Source: Branchiostoma floridae
Taxonomy: Eukaryota > Chordata > Leptocardii > Amphioxiformes > Branchiostomatidae
Reading direction: 5' to 3'
DNA length: 64,000 bases
Assembly: GCF_000003815.2 (NCBI RefSeq)
Contig: NC_049995.1
Span: 13,106,062 to 13,170,061 of the forward strand
This document shows positions 11,922-24,400 of the stretch, in pieces. Each line of letters begins with the position of its first letter. The first letter of the stretch is position 1. The notes below the pieces were generated by a model that was given only the letters and a program-made list of their open reading frames with translations, ran no database searches and was not told where the DNA came from. The position numbers and the translations under genes are program-made.

Positions 11922-12077
11922 AACACATCTTTGGATACTGATAATCCATCTTATGGCAAAAGTCCGGCTGTGTCAAAGCTAAATTCTCATGAAAAACCCA
12001 CATCTTTGGATACTGATAATCAATCTTACAGCAAAATGTCGGCCGTCTCAAAACTGAATTGTAAACTGTATGAATGA
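11475..12077 (+). repeat. 75-bp coding minisatellite, eight copies
   Basis: Copies begin with catctttgga at 11476, 11551, 11626, 11701, 11776, 11851, 11926 and 12001, exactly 75 bp apart and almost identical. Six lie inside the LRR receptor frame and encode a Ser/Thr/Asn-rich unit around DTENPSYGKSPTVSK. Copies 7 and 8 lie after the stop codon but stay in the same frame up to a TGA at 12075-12077. The outer copies (1, 7 and 8) are the most diverged, as expected of an array that expands internally. Confidence 0.95.
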
Positions 12078-12184
12078 TCATTTAATCTGACAGATGATCA
12101 CAATATCATAGAAAGCTCGTTTACAGATTTGTTTGATAGTCGGACTCGAAGTCTCTCAATGCTCTTACTTTGATAACCAACTTG

Positions 12185-12260
12185 AATAAACAACCACCAA
12201 AAAGTCAAGGGAAATCGTTTTAACCTTAACCATGCACAATGGGGAAAGATTTTAAATAAA
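12185..12260 (+). terminator. Candidate polyadenylation signals of the LRR receptor gene
   Basis: Two AATAAA hexamers lie downstream of the coding frame, at 12185-12190 and 12255-12260. They are the nearest consensus signals after the last open codon. A third AATAAA is created at the in-array stop codon (GAATAAAAC, about 11917-11925). Confidence 0.5.
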
Positions 12261-15086
12261 CATGAAACGTTAGCAGTCAGTGTGCAACAATCAACTTCTT
12301 AAGAATGGGGACCCAACCGTAACTGGGACTCCCCCCCCCCCCCTATGACGGTTCATGACTTGAGTAGATGTTCTGCTCCATACAGGCTAACATATATATC
12401 TATATCAACCCACTACATTTGGGACAGGATTGTAGATGTCGAAAAGTATATCATTGTATCATTGTATATGTGTAAATGATTTGCGTTTGTGACAACATTT
12501 GTCAGCAGCGATACGTATTGCTGCGGTATAATTGCCTTGATGAAGGAGACAGACGGACAAGGAAAATCAAATGTCGGTGAAAATAGAGCCTTGGTTGTGT
12601 GAAAAGGTTCTATTTACTCAGTAATGTACCAACCTGATGAAACTATTCACGGCTGTTTCTGTTACAGTGCAAAATATGTTCTAGTACACTTACTTATAAC
12701 CTCGTAAGGTAAATGGATGATAGATCCCGGACAAACTTGTACCAAATGTTGCCACAAAAAAAAACCCTCAAACAAAGCAAAAATGGTAAACAGCATACGA
12801 TTTATGTTATCTCTGTATTTGTTACACTTGTAGCGAACGTGATGTCACAGCTGGCATGATGGTTGTTTGAACTTGGGAGAATGTGACCTATGAACTTGTG
12901 CCTATAACATGATTAATCTGACAACGGAAAAATTAAAGCAACCTCCCATGTTTAATCATCCAATATTGTGGACAATACTTCGATGTAAGCCATGTAAATG
13001 TAAACTCAACATCAGTTTAAGTATGTCAGATTTGAATAATGTTTTATTAAGTTTTGTTATTTCATTAAAATGACATTCTAGAAATAACAGTGATAAAGTT
13101 TAACCTTGATCACATTAAGTCATCTATAATTTTCTTAATTAGCAAGGGAATGTTGGATCTCTGGGTACTAAGGGACGCCATACAGCATTTACTCAAGCGA
13201 CTAATATTATTTTGGAAACGGTCAGATGTTCCAGAAAGTTTCTTGAGTAAATGCTTTCTAGCGTAAGGTAATATCCCTTTGAATGGATTTTCATTAAAAA
13301 AATGATAAGGAAACATGACGTACGTATCACAAGTTATGATGCTCAATCACATCACTTTGTAATCCTCTAAATTGAATTTTCTGTTAGAATTAGACGTGGT
13401 ATGCTCAATCAAGCACTTTGCTTTGGTTATTGATTTTGTAAACTTAAAAAAATCTACGCACGTTTTACATATTAATATAACTATTAAGAGTACTGACCTT
13501 GAATAGATTAATTTGGGGGATGAAGAATACCGCACCGTTTTTCATTGATATGGATGCGAATTCTTTGCTGACTGTAAAATGTTTTGTGGCTATTAAAAGA
13601 AAGCATCGTCTAACTGAGTGTTGTCCGTGGCTGTTTTTGGTTCCACTCCACACTAGTTTTTAACTATATCGGTAAAGCTCGAGGAAAAGACAAGAAGAAT
13701 ACAACCAAGATAAGAGTTAAGTCGAAACAATGACGTCCTGATTCTGATTGACTTCCCAGTATGTAGACCTTCGTTGAAATAAGGTTGTACTTACATGGCC
13801 CAACGATGCAGGACTGACATAACTCGCTAGATGGCCAGACTGCCAAAGTATAGCATGATTTTTTGTGTATGAAAATAATCAAAATAATCATTGTCTTCCA
13901 GTACCTGTGTCATATCATGGTTTTTATTATTTAATTATTGAATTTACAGAATGAGATCTGAGACGTGTGGGCAACACGATAATACATTATTTACAAAGCC
14001 AAGACCTCCAGCAACACTTAAAACAAGCTATGAACTATAAGACATAAGCAAACAAAAAAAGTAAGTACACAAAGCATTCTGACACATTTTGGCCAGGTAG
14101 GGTGCATACAATTTAAAGGAGACACAATTCTAAACCACCGTATATTTGTTTTATGGATACAAGACCACACAATATTTCGTAATGACAGACATGATATAAT
14201 CCAAATTTTCTAAAGAAATCCAATATAATAAATGGACAAATCGAGGTGTAAGGAAGTAAACTATGATGTAATTTATAGGTTTGTATTACAACGGCAGAGG
14301 ACATGAGAACACCATTTGTCTTTCTGGTTATATACAGAACACAATACACGTATTGACAGCGTATATTACACTGAAAGGCGTAGTAAAATCTATGCTAACA
14401 CTGTTAGACAGATTACAGACTAAAGCGTAACCCTCAGCAGATATAATACATTATGTTTTATTTTATTTATTTGAGGGAGACAGATTTTAATCGCATGTGC
14501 GTGTTTTAGACAACCTTTTTTTTTCATCTTCTGCACATGCAAATGTGTCTGAAGCATCGTCCTTTGCACGTGTTGACTAAATGTATCTATATATTACAAA
14601 CACATTGTATTACATCTCATTGATTTGGTTTCCTTTCAATAACATCAAACAATTTACATAAGTTGTTATCATCTTATTATTTCATTTATTGCCAAAGACA
14701 TGATCTGAATAAATATATTTCTTTCATTACCCAAGTCGCAAACGTCAGAGCAACCTTTCAGTTATTATGTTTAGTTCTATAATCTAAAAATATACATTGT
14801 AGCCTATGACTTCTGTGTCTGCATAAGACATAAGCATTTAACATTCTCCGGATGCATTTGGCTCCATATAATGCACTCTGATACATTGACTACAATATGT
14901 AAGGTTGCATATACTGCATGCATTTGGCATCTTTAAGCTGTAAGCAGTCTTTAGTGGTGAAATCAAGCACTCGATTTTAACTTGAAACATTGAATATTTT
15001 TCCATACAAAGTTGAATCTATCTTTATTATGATGAAACTTCCCTCAATCCAACAATATTTTTTTAACGAGCTTGTCTTTTAATACC
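12261..15086. other. Intergenic between the LRR and nicotinic receptor genes
   Basis: Apart from a partial dispersed repeat at 13205-13262 and a C tract near 12330, nothing was recognised. The tail-to-tail arrangement makes this shared 3' flank. Confidence 0.5.
15023..15028 (-). terminator. Candidate polyadenylation signal of the nicotinic receptor gene
   Basis: AATAAA on the minus strand about 300 bp beyond the stop codon. If used, the 3' UTR would consist largely of the MITE at 15087-15333. Confidence 0.4.
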
Positions 15087-15333
15087 GGTGTACCCCTGTC
15101 ACAATATTCACGATTTTCGGGCGTATCGATGGATGATCGGCCATATTTAAGATCGACAGAGGGTTTCGTGTTTTTTTTTCACCTGAAAACCGTCCCTGTC
15201 ACAAATAAATCATACTGTGTGCCTTGTGCAATAAAGTTGTGCAATTACAAATGTATTTCATAAACGAGTCTCGGGCGATTGCCACAGAATCGTCGTCCGA
15301 TCGATTTTCGCCAAATGTGACAGGGGTATTACC
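15087..15333. mobile_element. MITE in the 3' end of the nicotinic receptor gene
   Basis: The two ends are inverted: ggtgtacccctgtcaca on the left and, on the opposite strand, ggtaatacccctgtcaca at the right. Similarity extends inward through a shared cgattttcg-like segment. It has no coding capacity. The right end overlaps the receptor stop codon at 15329-15331. Confidence 0.7.
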
Positions 15334-18300
15334 AGTTAATGTTCGGAACTTGTGCGAACAGACAGACGCACGTCAGAACCGTGGCCAACGTAAACTGGAT
15401 CATCAGCACTCGATCCATTACCTTGGCGACAATTTTCCACTCATTTGCCACGGCTTTTTCCGAATCTGCACGATGGAATCTTTCGTTTATTATGCAAATC
15501 TCTTTTCGGATTGACTGTAGAGCATCCAGTAGGTGGATATGCTGACCATTGTTTACAGCTGTCTCGTTCTTCGATTCTTTTCGGTTGTCGTCATCTTTTT
15601 GGATATCTTTTATCTCGAGGGAATCGACCTCATTACGTCTGAGCTGGTTTGGATCGAGTTTCAAAATGGCGACCGGGCTTTCAATCTGGTGGCCAAGATT
15701 CGTTCGTGTGTTTTCAGACTTGCGCACGTCCATGCGACAAATTCTCGCGAGATACGAGAGGACGAGAGTTCGGATCCATCCGGGGACTTTGGCGGTGTCG
15801 GCTGCGCAGTGGTGGATGTTGAGCACGGCGATGGTCATGATGGTAGACAGGCCCACCAACAGCATGGTCACGGTGTAGTACACCACTACATATGGGTGGA
15901 GGATATTAGAGCATGTTTAATTTCGTATACTTATCTACATGCCCACCAGCAACATCGCAACACCACTAAATAAGGGCAGAGGGTAATCCAAATTAAAGCA
16001 AATTAAATGCCGTATACTTAATATAAAGCGAGGAGAAGTTGAATTTATTCAGCAATAGTATCATTTTGTATTTGTGAACTGTATCTTTTCAACATGTCTT
16101 GTTGTGACCTGTACTTAGCCCGGTGTGGCAAAAATGTGCAATAAAGGTCTTCATTCATTCATTCATTCATTCATTCAATATCTACACTCAGTCTGTCTTT
16201 CGTAAATAGACTTCCCCTATGGCAGTCCTGGCTATGGAGTCAGTGAGTGGATGATATGATTGACTAAATGGAGAACTTGACTGTCTAACAAGCTATGTTA
16301 AGGTCAAGATGAATAAGATACAGTACCTAGTGATTCTAAGAACAATCGTTGTGATGTAAGGATGTGTGTGTGTGTGCATCTTCTCACGTCTGTGTATGTG
16401 TCTGTGTGTTAACACGACAATCTGATAAGACCTAAATGAATTGTATTGATATTTGACATGCGAGTAGGTATCGATAACACAGTTAAACCCCCTTAGCGCC
16501 TGGTCATGGTACAGCACCAGACCGTCTGAGTTTGACAAAGTAAGGTCACAATTTTTGGGTAAAATGCATTTGCACAAATAATCAATGTGATATATTACAC
16601 TGTGCTGTATAGCTATATATGCAGAACCCAGTAAAAGATGATGATGTATAGCCTCTACTACTAAGTGTGCTGGATGTTAAGATACGATACAAATTGAATT
16701 ACATTACATAATTTTATAATTGGAGCATTTGTCAATCTATGGAGCTAGCTCCATATAAAACATGGTGCCGTTAGGTCTTTATTAAGTTGGATATTAGTTT
16801 GACGAAGAAATATCCGAGGACCCGTGTGTTATAATCAAATTTCCATCTTGAGACATTTATTCCCTCGTTTTTCATTGCGCGGACCTTCAATATGTCATTT
16901 TCTATTTTATCGTTATACAATTTTGCTACAATCAATTCCAAAAGACTAAGCGTTGGTAACAGAGATGAAGTAAAACCCGCCATGATAATGTAATGGGATT
17001 GAACATTAGAGCAAGATTAATGTTGCAGCATTGTGTTACATAACTGAAAACTCAATATAAATTGGTTAGAGACTTTGACACAACGCAAGGCTTAACACAA
17101 TCTCGACGAAAAATAGGTTAGCGTTGGCGTTGCTGATATTTAGATACACGTTTTGAGGTATACTGGCTTGTTAGTTGATAAGCAGTGAATGATCACCTAT
17201 TTGAAAATGATGTTTCTGTAACAAGATTTCTGATTCCCTCAACCTTCTCTCTCTTTCTCATGTGATATTTCAATTCAGGAGACAACTTAACTGATTTCCC
17301 CGTACGGCTATGCCTAATGCAAATCTCGCAGATTTCACAATTACACATGCGCCAGTAGTAACGTGTTTTTTTACATGTTAGTCATGTTATGCTGTTATGT
17401 AACGTACGCTGTTATACTGCGTTGGCTTGTTAATTGATTAGCTGAATAATTATCTATTTGAAAATGCTGTTCTTGTAAAATGATTTCTGATTCCCTCAAC
17501 GTTCTCTCTCTTTCTCAACTGATATTCAAAACTGATTTCCCCGTACGTCTATGCCTAATGCAAATCTCGTACATGTCAGAATTACTCATGCGCCAGTAGT
17601 AACGTGGTTCTTTACATGTTAGTCATGTTATTCTGTTATGTAACGTACGCCGGGGTAGAATATGGCACAACCGTACTCCTCTAGAACAAAGAGTCTGCCA
17701 ATTTTGTACCTCAAACATGGTAGAAGATGAAGTGCACTTCACTGTTGATTGCGATATGTATGCGAATGATAGAAATACTCTATTTAGTTATATAGAAAGT
17801 AGATTCCCTCATTTTAGACACATGAGTAGCACTGACAAGTTTATATTTCTCATGCGTTTTGACAAACCGACAATAGCGAAACCCATACAGTCCTACATTT
17901 TCACTATTACCAAGAAGCGAGAAGAAGCCGAACTTTTGTGTTAGACTAGATTTGTGACACTTTTATGTATGTATATATCCTGACTTGTTGTGACCTGTAC
18001 TTAGCCCGGTTGGGCAAAATTGTACAATAAAGGTCTTCATTCATTCATTCATTCATTATAATTGTTCCCAACGTAATGTACTTGTCGCAACCTGAATAAA
18101 GTCAAAGTCAAAGATCGTACTCTAACTGCCTTATGCGTCGCACGACGTGAATGGTACTAAGTCAAAGTCAATGTCGATTATGCTTTCAAGATTTGCTCAA
18201 GAAGGAGACTATTAGTTGTTCAATTAGTTACAAATTACATGGACCTTGCTGGTCTATTATGGAAAAATTGAGCCAACTTTTTTCCGAATCAGGAAAAAAC

Positions 18301-18576
18301 AGATTAGATTATGATGAGATAAGACAGTAATGATTACATGCAGACATATAATGATCACATTAGAGTGGACAGTCCAGTTGTTTTACGTCATTGGACAGCA
18401 GTACTCACTGGGCTAAAAGTCCGGCCTGTCAGTTTTCCTTTTGCGTTACTTGATCAAGTGAACAAAACTGATTTCTACTGAATGCGATACTGTACGCTTG
18501 TTTTCAATTTTAATGAGAGAGTTGAAAGTATCAATATCGGTACGAGAGCAATGACTATTAACAATTAAACCTACAC

Positions 18577-18652
<76 letters not shown>

Positions 18653-21337
18653 ATATTATCGCCTTACCCATGTTTTAACCGATTTACTGTCTTTGAAAAA
18701 AAAAGAAAATGTTTCGATTGTTTTTTTTTAGATCCAAACAGATACTTAGTTGTTGTTGACAAAATAAAAATGAACATCTTACCCGTATTTTTTTAAAATA
18801 CACCAAACCTACCTATCAATGGTACAGTCCGTGAAGTAGGCGGCATCCACTCCGACACCATCAGCAGGAACACTGAGTACGAGAGCAGGATGGTGATGCC
18901 CAGCCCGACTCGTTCCCCGGAATCGGACGGCAGGTAGAAGCCGAAGATGGCGAGCACAGACAGCAGGGCGCAGGGGGCCAGCAGGTTGGTGACGTAGAAC
19001 AGGGATCGCCTCTGGATCTGGATCACATACGTCACTTCCGGGTAGTGTTCCGGGCAGCACTCGTAGACTGGAAGGGAATCAAATAGAAAAAAAAAACTGA
19101 TTATCATAAGACTTCCATTAGTTCCTAAAACTTTGAAAGTACGACATGAGGGTGTAGATTGTATTGTGGGGGTACCGGGTGTCTGAAATTGCTACTGCTA
19201 TACATTATACTTGGGGCAGAAGAAGAAAACAACTGTACACATGATCTTTAATATAATCTACTCACATTCATCACTCCAGTGAATAAAATAATGAAAAGAA
19301 AAACCTTCCACAAATTTATAAATTTCTAAAAGAACGATAAGATATCGTAGGCAGATTCAAGTGCATCATGAGTCTGATTTGAAGAGCTTTAACTTAATTT
19401 TTTTGTTAAACAGACTTTGAAGTATCAGACTTCACTACAATAACAGGCAACATCAGTGATGGCTGCATAAAACAACCTTGTTTGTTATTGCCATTATTCT
19501 TCCCCAAAAGAACATTTGGTCTATTTTGTGTGCCTCTTTTCCTGGGATTGGATTTTCAGCATCGTTACAGATGATATGTGGCCTATACAAATAATACCAA
19601 TCATACTGATTTTACAACGTAAAGAGAAAAAGAAAACAAAGTACATGTATGTCACATTACAGTCAAAGCCTGGAACGTTATACATATTATAGTGGTTCAC
19701 ATATAGCATTACCATCCACTAATATATTTACTCAAATCTATATTTTTTTGGCTGTTGCCTACCTTGAACATGTCTCTCTACGTGAATCTCGACAAGTTTC
19801 CACTCGTCATTGTCCACATAGTACGACTTACTGGGTGGAACCTGATGAAAAACCAACAAAGGTTGAAAGTGTAAGTTGGTACTTTTGTAGTACAGACAGA
19901 TAGTAAAATCTAATGACATTTACTAGAATAAACAAATCATGCATATACCTGTGGATGTGTATTTTTGTAGCCAATAACATCATATAATCATTCTATATAT
20001 ACTGCATCGTTTTTGTTAATGTTAAGATATCAACAATGTAAGATATATTGGTCGACTTAAGCTGAATTTAGATCTTGGTAGAGTCCTTTCAAGACACCAT
20101 GCGGCATGCGGGATTGTCAACGATATCTTAGATATTTTAGATTTTCGAAACCATCAAATGTATATTGTAAACGATTACGAAGATTTGAAATGAATTCTAA
20201 ACAGTGACAACAAACGCCCTTGCAGTTTCTTGGAATGGACTATAGTCTTTCTTTCAATCAATGTGTAAACTGGAAACTATTAAGCAAACCTCTTCATGCG
20301 TCAAATTGATCTCGTTTCCACTGTATGTCCATGACGCAAAGGTCAAAGTGCAATTCTGCTCATCGAAAGGAAAGTAGTACGTGTTGATGTGGCACGAGCT
20401 CTTGTACATCCGGGTCACCAGCCACGTGACCTGCCCGTCATGCCTCACGATGACGTTCGTTTCCGGTTGGTCATGATTCTTGCCAGCACTGTGAAAGAAA
20501 AAACACAAAGAAAAAAGAACATAAAAGGAAATCAGAAAAAAATAAAGCTTTATAATGATATGTTATATCTCTAAGGCTTATAAACTCCTCTTATACCTGT
20601 CTCTGCCTCTCTCTCTGTCTCTTTCTCTGTGTTCTACCGTCACTACGAAGGGATATATTAGGAACATATTATACCTGATATATTGGAAAAATATTCAACA
20701 GAATCAATTTTGTCTTTGACGAGGTACTTGAAAGCTAAATCAATTTCCTCTTCACCTTTGAAGACGGAGAAAAAGCAATAAATACACATCAGGAAAAATT
20801 AAATCGTGATAAGACGCATCCCACATGAAAGTAAAGAAGACTCCCACCAAAGACTTCGAGAAATCACGTTTCTGTCAGATCTTCCCACACAGTATCCTGT
20901 TTCAGAATCATTGCCTAATGGTAGTATAATGTTTTTGGAAATCATATGAGGAAGGCCGCGGGGCTTTCGTACTCATTGGGTTTCACATTCACACACTGTA
21001 CGACAGAAAATAGATATCTTTTTAAGTCAATTTCTGTCAGATTTTCGCACAACCTCCTGTTTCTTCTGTTTCAGAATCATTGCTTTATAGTGGTATGATA
21101 TTTTTTTTGAAATCATAAGAGAAAAATCGAAGGCCTTTGTACTAATTCGGTTTCACACACACTGTATGACAGAAAATAGATATTTTTTAAGTCAATTTCT
21201 GTCAGATCTTTGCATAGCCTCCTGTTTCTTCTGTTTAGAATCATTGCCTAATAGTGGTATCATGTTTTTGGAAATCATATGAGGAGGACCGCGGGGCTTT
21301 AGTACTCATTCGGTTACAGACACACACACACACACAC

Positions 21338-21428
<91 letters not shown>

Positions 21429-24400
21429 TACACACACACACACACACACACACATACACATGACAGAAAAATACTTTAGAAATTATTTTGAAATCAGTCA
21501 GATCTTCCCACGACCTCCTGCTTCTTCTGTTTCAGAATCTGATTGCCTAATACTATGTTATCAGAAATCACAGAAGGAAGGCCGTGGAGTTTTGTTCTCA
21601 TTGATCATAAATAACGCCAACAGCCTACGATATTGCGTGGGTAGTTTAGGCAGTAGCTATAAGCTATTCAAGCTCATCGAATTTCACACACACGCTGGAC
21701 GATAGAGAAATTAATATAATTTTAAAGCGTGGTCCTTAGTGAAGTTGATATCATGTATTTGAGTTATCAAAATAACAAATCAATTTAGTTATAAGAAAAG
21801 CAGATAGGATAATCACATGGTACCGCCAGTGCCTCTATTTTACAATGAAATGGATGAGCCACAGATACGCGCGGCAGCGAAAACTGCTAGGTCCGTGGCA
21901 CAAAGAGTCTACATCAGAAATGAAAAGATCTTTTTATATAACTTAAAGTCTTAGCGGCAAATTTTACATTTTTTTTCTATATTCATATCCACTAGATTCG
22001 ACTTACAAGAATTTTAAACTCAATCACTCAGTGTTCTGGACACGTAGCTCCTCTTATTTATGATTGCATCAACGGTTCAAAGGTTGTCAGAAGCTGATAT
22101 CGTCCCCCGCCTAGAGCAGTTACTGTCAATCCGAGATAACTTAAACCAGATGGGCCAGGATCCCAATTTGTGGTGGGACCTGGTCCTCACACTAATATTC
22201 GAACTCAGATGAACTTTCATCCATGCTTACCTGTTAGTTAGAACGATGTCCGGTACCCAGACCGAGGAGGAAGGGATGTTGATGAAGGTCATGCCGTCGT
22301 AGTCTTCGGGGTTCCATTTCAAGTCGTCGTCCTTCCAGTACTGGTTTTGACCCCAAAAATGTACGTGCATGAATTTTCAGACTATTGAAGCAGATTTTCA
22401 ATAACGATTACCGTATAGAATAGGAAAATAAAGGATGCACCAGCAAACAATGAGAAAGACTCAATAAAGATACTTAGAAGGCTTTGTCACATTATATCTT
22501 AAAACAGTTCATTTATGCCAGATTTAGTGCCCATGCATATACGAAATTAGCTTCCAACAGGACAGTTTAAATGTCTTATTTTCCTTCTTAATCTACAATA
22601 TTCTATACTATATGTGGCAGAATTTAGACAGCCGTGTAGATTCTCGTCAAAACCATTAAGTGCATGCACGTGTCTATCTCAACTTTTGACTGGACGTTTC
22701 CCTATATGGAATATGAGTGATTTCCAGACACTTTGTCTACAGAGAGTTTTTATCCGCCATTTACGATGAGTTGTTAATGTCAAGAAGAAGCTTTTAGCCA
22801 TTTAAAAGAGTGCATGAAATTCTGAATGATGATACAACCAATAGACAACCACTCAGTCACATAGAAAATCTAACAACAAAGTATAATGTTCCATTAGTAG
22901 AAATACAGCAGAGACGTTTTAGTTTAGCTCCATAGATAAGATAGAAAGATAACTAATTGAATGCCTGATAGTATGCACTTAGAAGTTCCATTAGTTACCA
23001 TTATTGCTGACATGCATACAGAAGAGTAGCAAGTGTTTTGTTTCAAAGATAAAAAAGATAGTGGACGAAGGCAGATACAGATAACTAATTGACCACCATG
23101 TTTCAATTAAACTAAGGAAGTAACATGATAAGTATGCCCGACAGTATGCACTTAGAAGCCCCAATATTGACAGGCATACATCAGAAAAACTACAAGTGTT
23201 TGTTCCAAGGATAAGAAGCTAGTGGGCAAACACAGATACAGATAAATAATTGACCACCAAAGTAGGTAACTAAGTACCACAGTTTGATGTTCCATTAACT
23301 CAAGTCTGCCTTAATCCGTGGGGTAACCTTGATTCGTTGTTTGAAAAAAGGGTATTTAGAGATTTCACGTCAACGACGTGGGTTTTAAATGTCAAAATAT
23401 TGCAATGTGAAACTTGAAAGGCTTTGAAACTACCTTCCATCGACTTAACGATACGCGCCGATTTTTTATATACAACGGATATAGGTTACCCTATGAATAA
23501 AGAGGAACTAACGTTACCTGTCTCTGCCAGATGTCACTGGTTAGAATCTGGTTCTTCTCATCCTATGATGAAAGAAAAAAACAAAAGTTGCACTTGCTGT
23601 AATACCACGTGCTTCCATCAATAGGTACATTCACACGCAATCATTTTTCATTGGGATGATAAGGTAGTGAGATTTAGGTTTGGTGTTAATGATAAACTAT
23701 TCATTATATAAAATAAGTAGTATATAAGTGCTGATAAAGCATATTCTATTCTACAGATAAAGTATAGTCAAACGACAGACAATAATTGATTATACTTACC
23801 ATACTTACACCTATCTGGTCTACATTGGTATTAATGATGAACTATATATACAGCATTCTAAAACTTATATGGATGTTCTGTTCTTAAATTCTGGCACATT
23901 CTATTCTACAAGAAAAAAGGGCAAACGACAGACGATAATTGGAAATGCTTGGTGAAATGCGGCAAAGAATATTTTGCAAAAGGTCTTACAAATTACTAGT
24001 ACATTCAATACATTGACCCAACTGGTCTACAATATGCAGGAAATCAGTATAGTCTTTGGATATCTATTGGCTACAAAGATAATCATGACCACACCTACCA
24101 GGTTAATGATTTGCCGAAAGTCCACTCCCAGCTTCAAGGGCGTTGGCTGGGAGTAGTTAGCAACAGGCCGGATGCCTCTCTGGTAGTTCTTCATCAGTTC
24201 CGCCAGAAGCTTCTTCCCCTCAAACAATGGCTCCACTCGGTGAACTTTATTCAAAGTAAAATTAAGACAACGGCAATGTTCTTAGATTGTGTAAAAGTTG
24301 TAAAAGGATGTTATCATTTAGTTACTGGAACATCCCCCTATGGTATGAACAAACGACAGCATACGACACCAAAATTTGAAGAATAAAAAGGGATTAACCC

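Noticed and set aside
11473-12081. 202-codon open frame antisense to the LRR receptor tail
   Set aside because: It follows from the 75-bp repeat having a length divisible by three. It has no independent support and no domain.
21241-21463. Open frames across the CA arrays (also 18446-18646, 44746-44966, 48178-48529)
   Set aside because: CA repeats give open Cys/Val or His/Thr frames in every phase. They are not genes.
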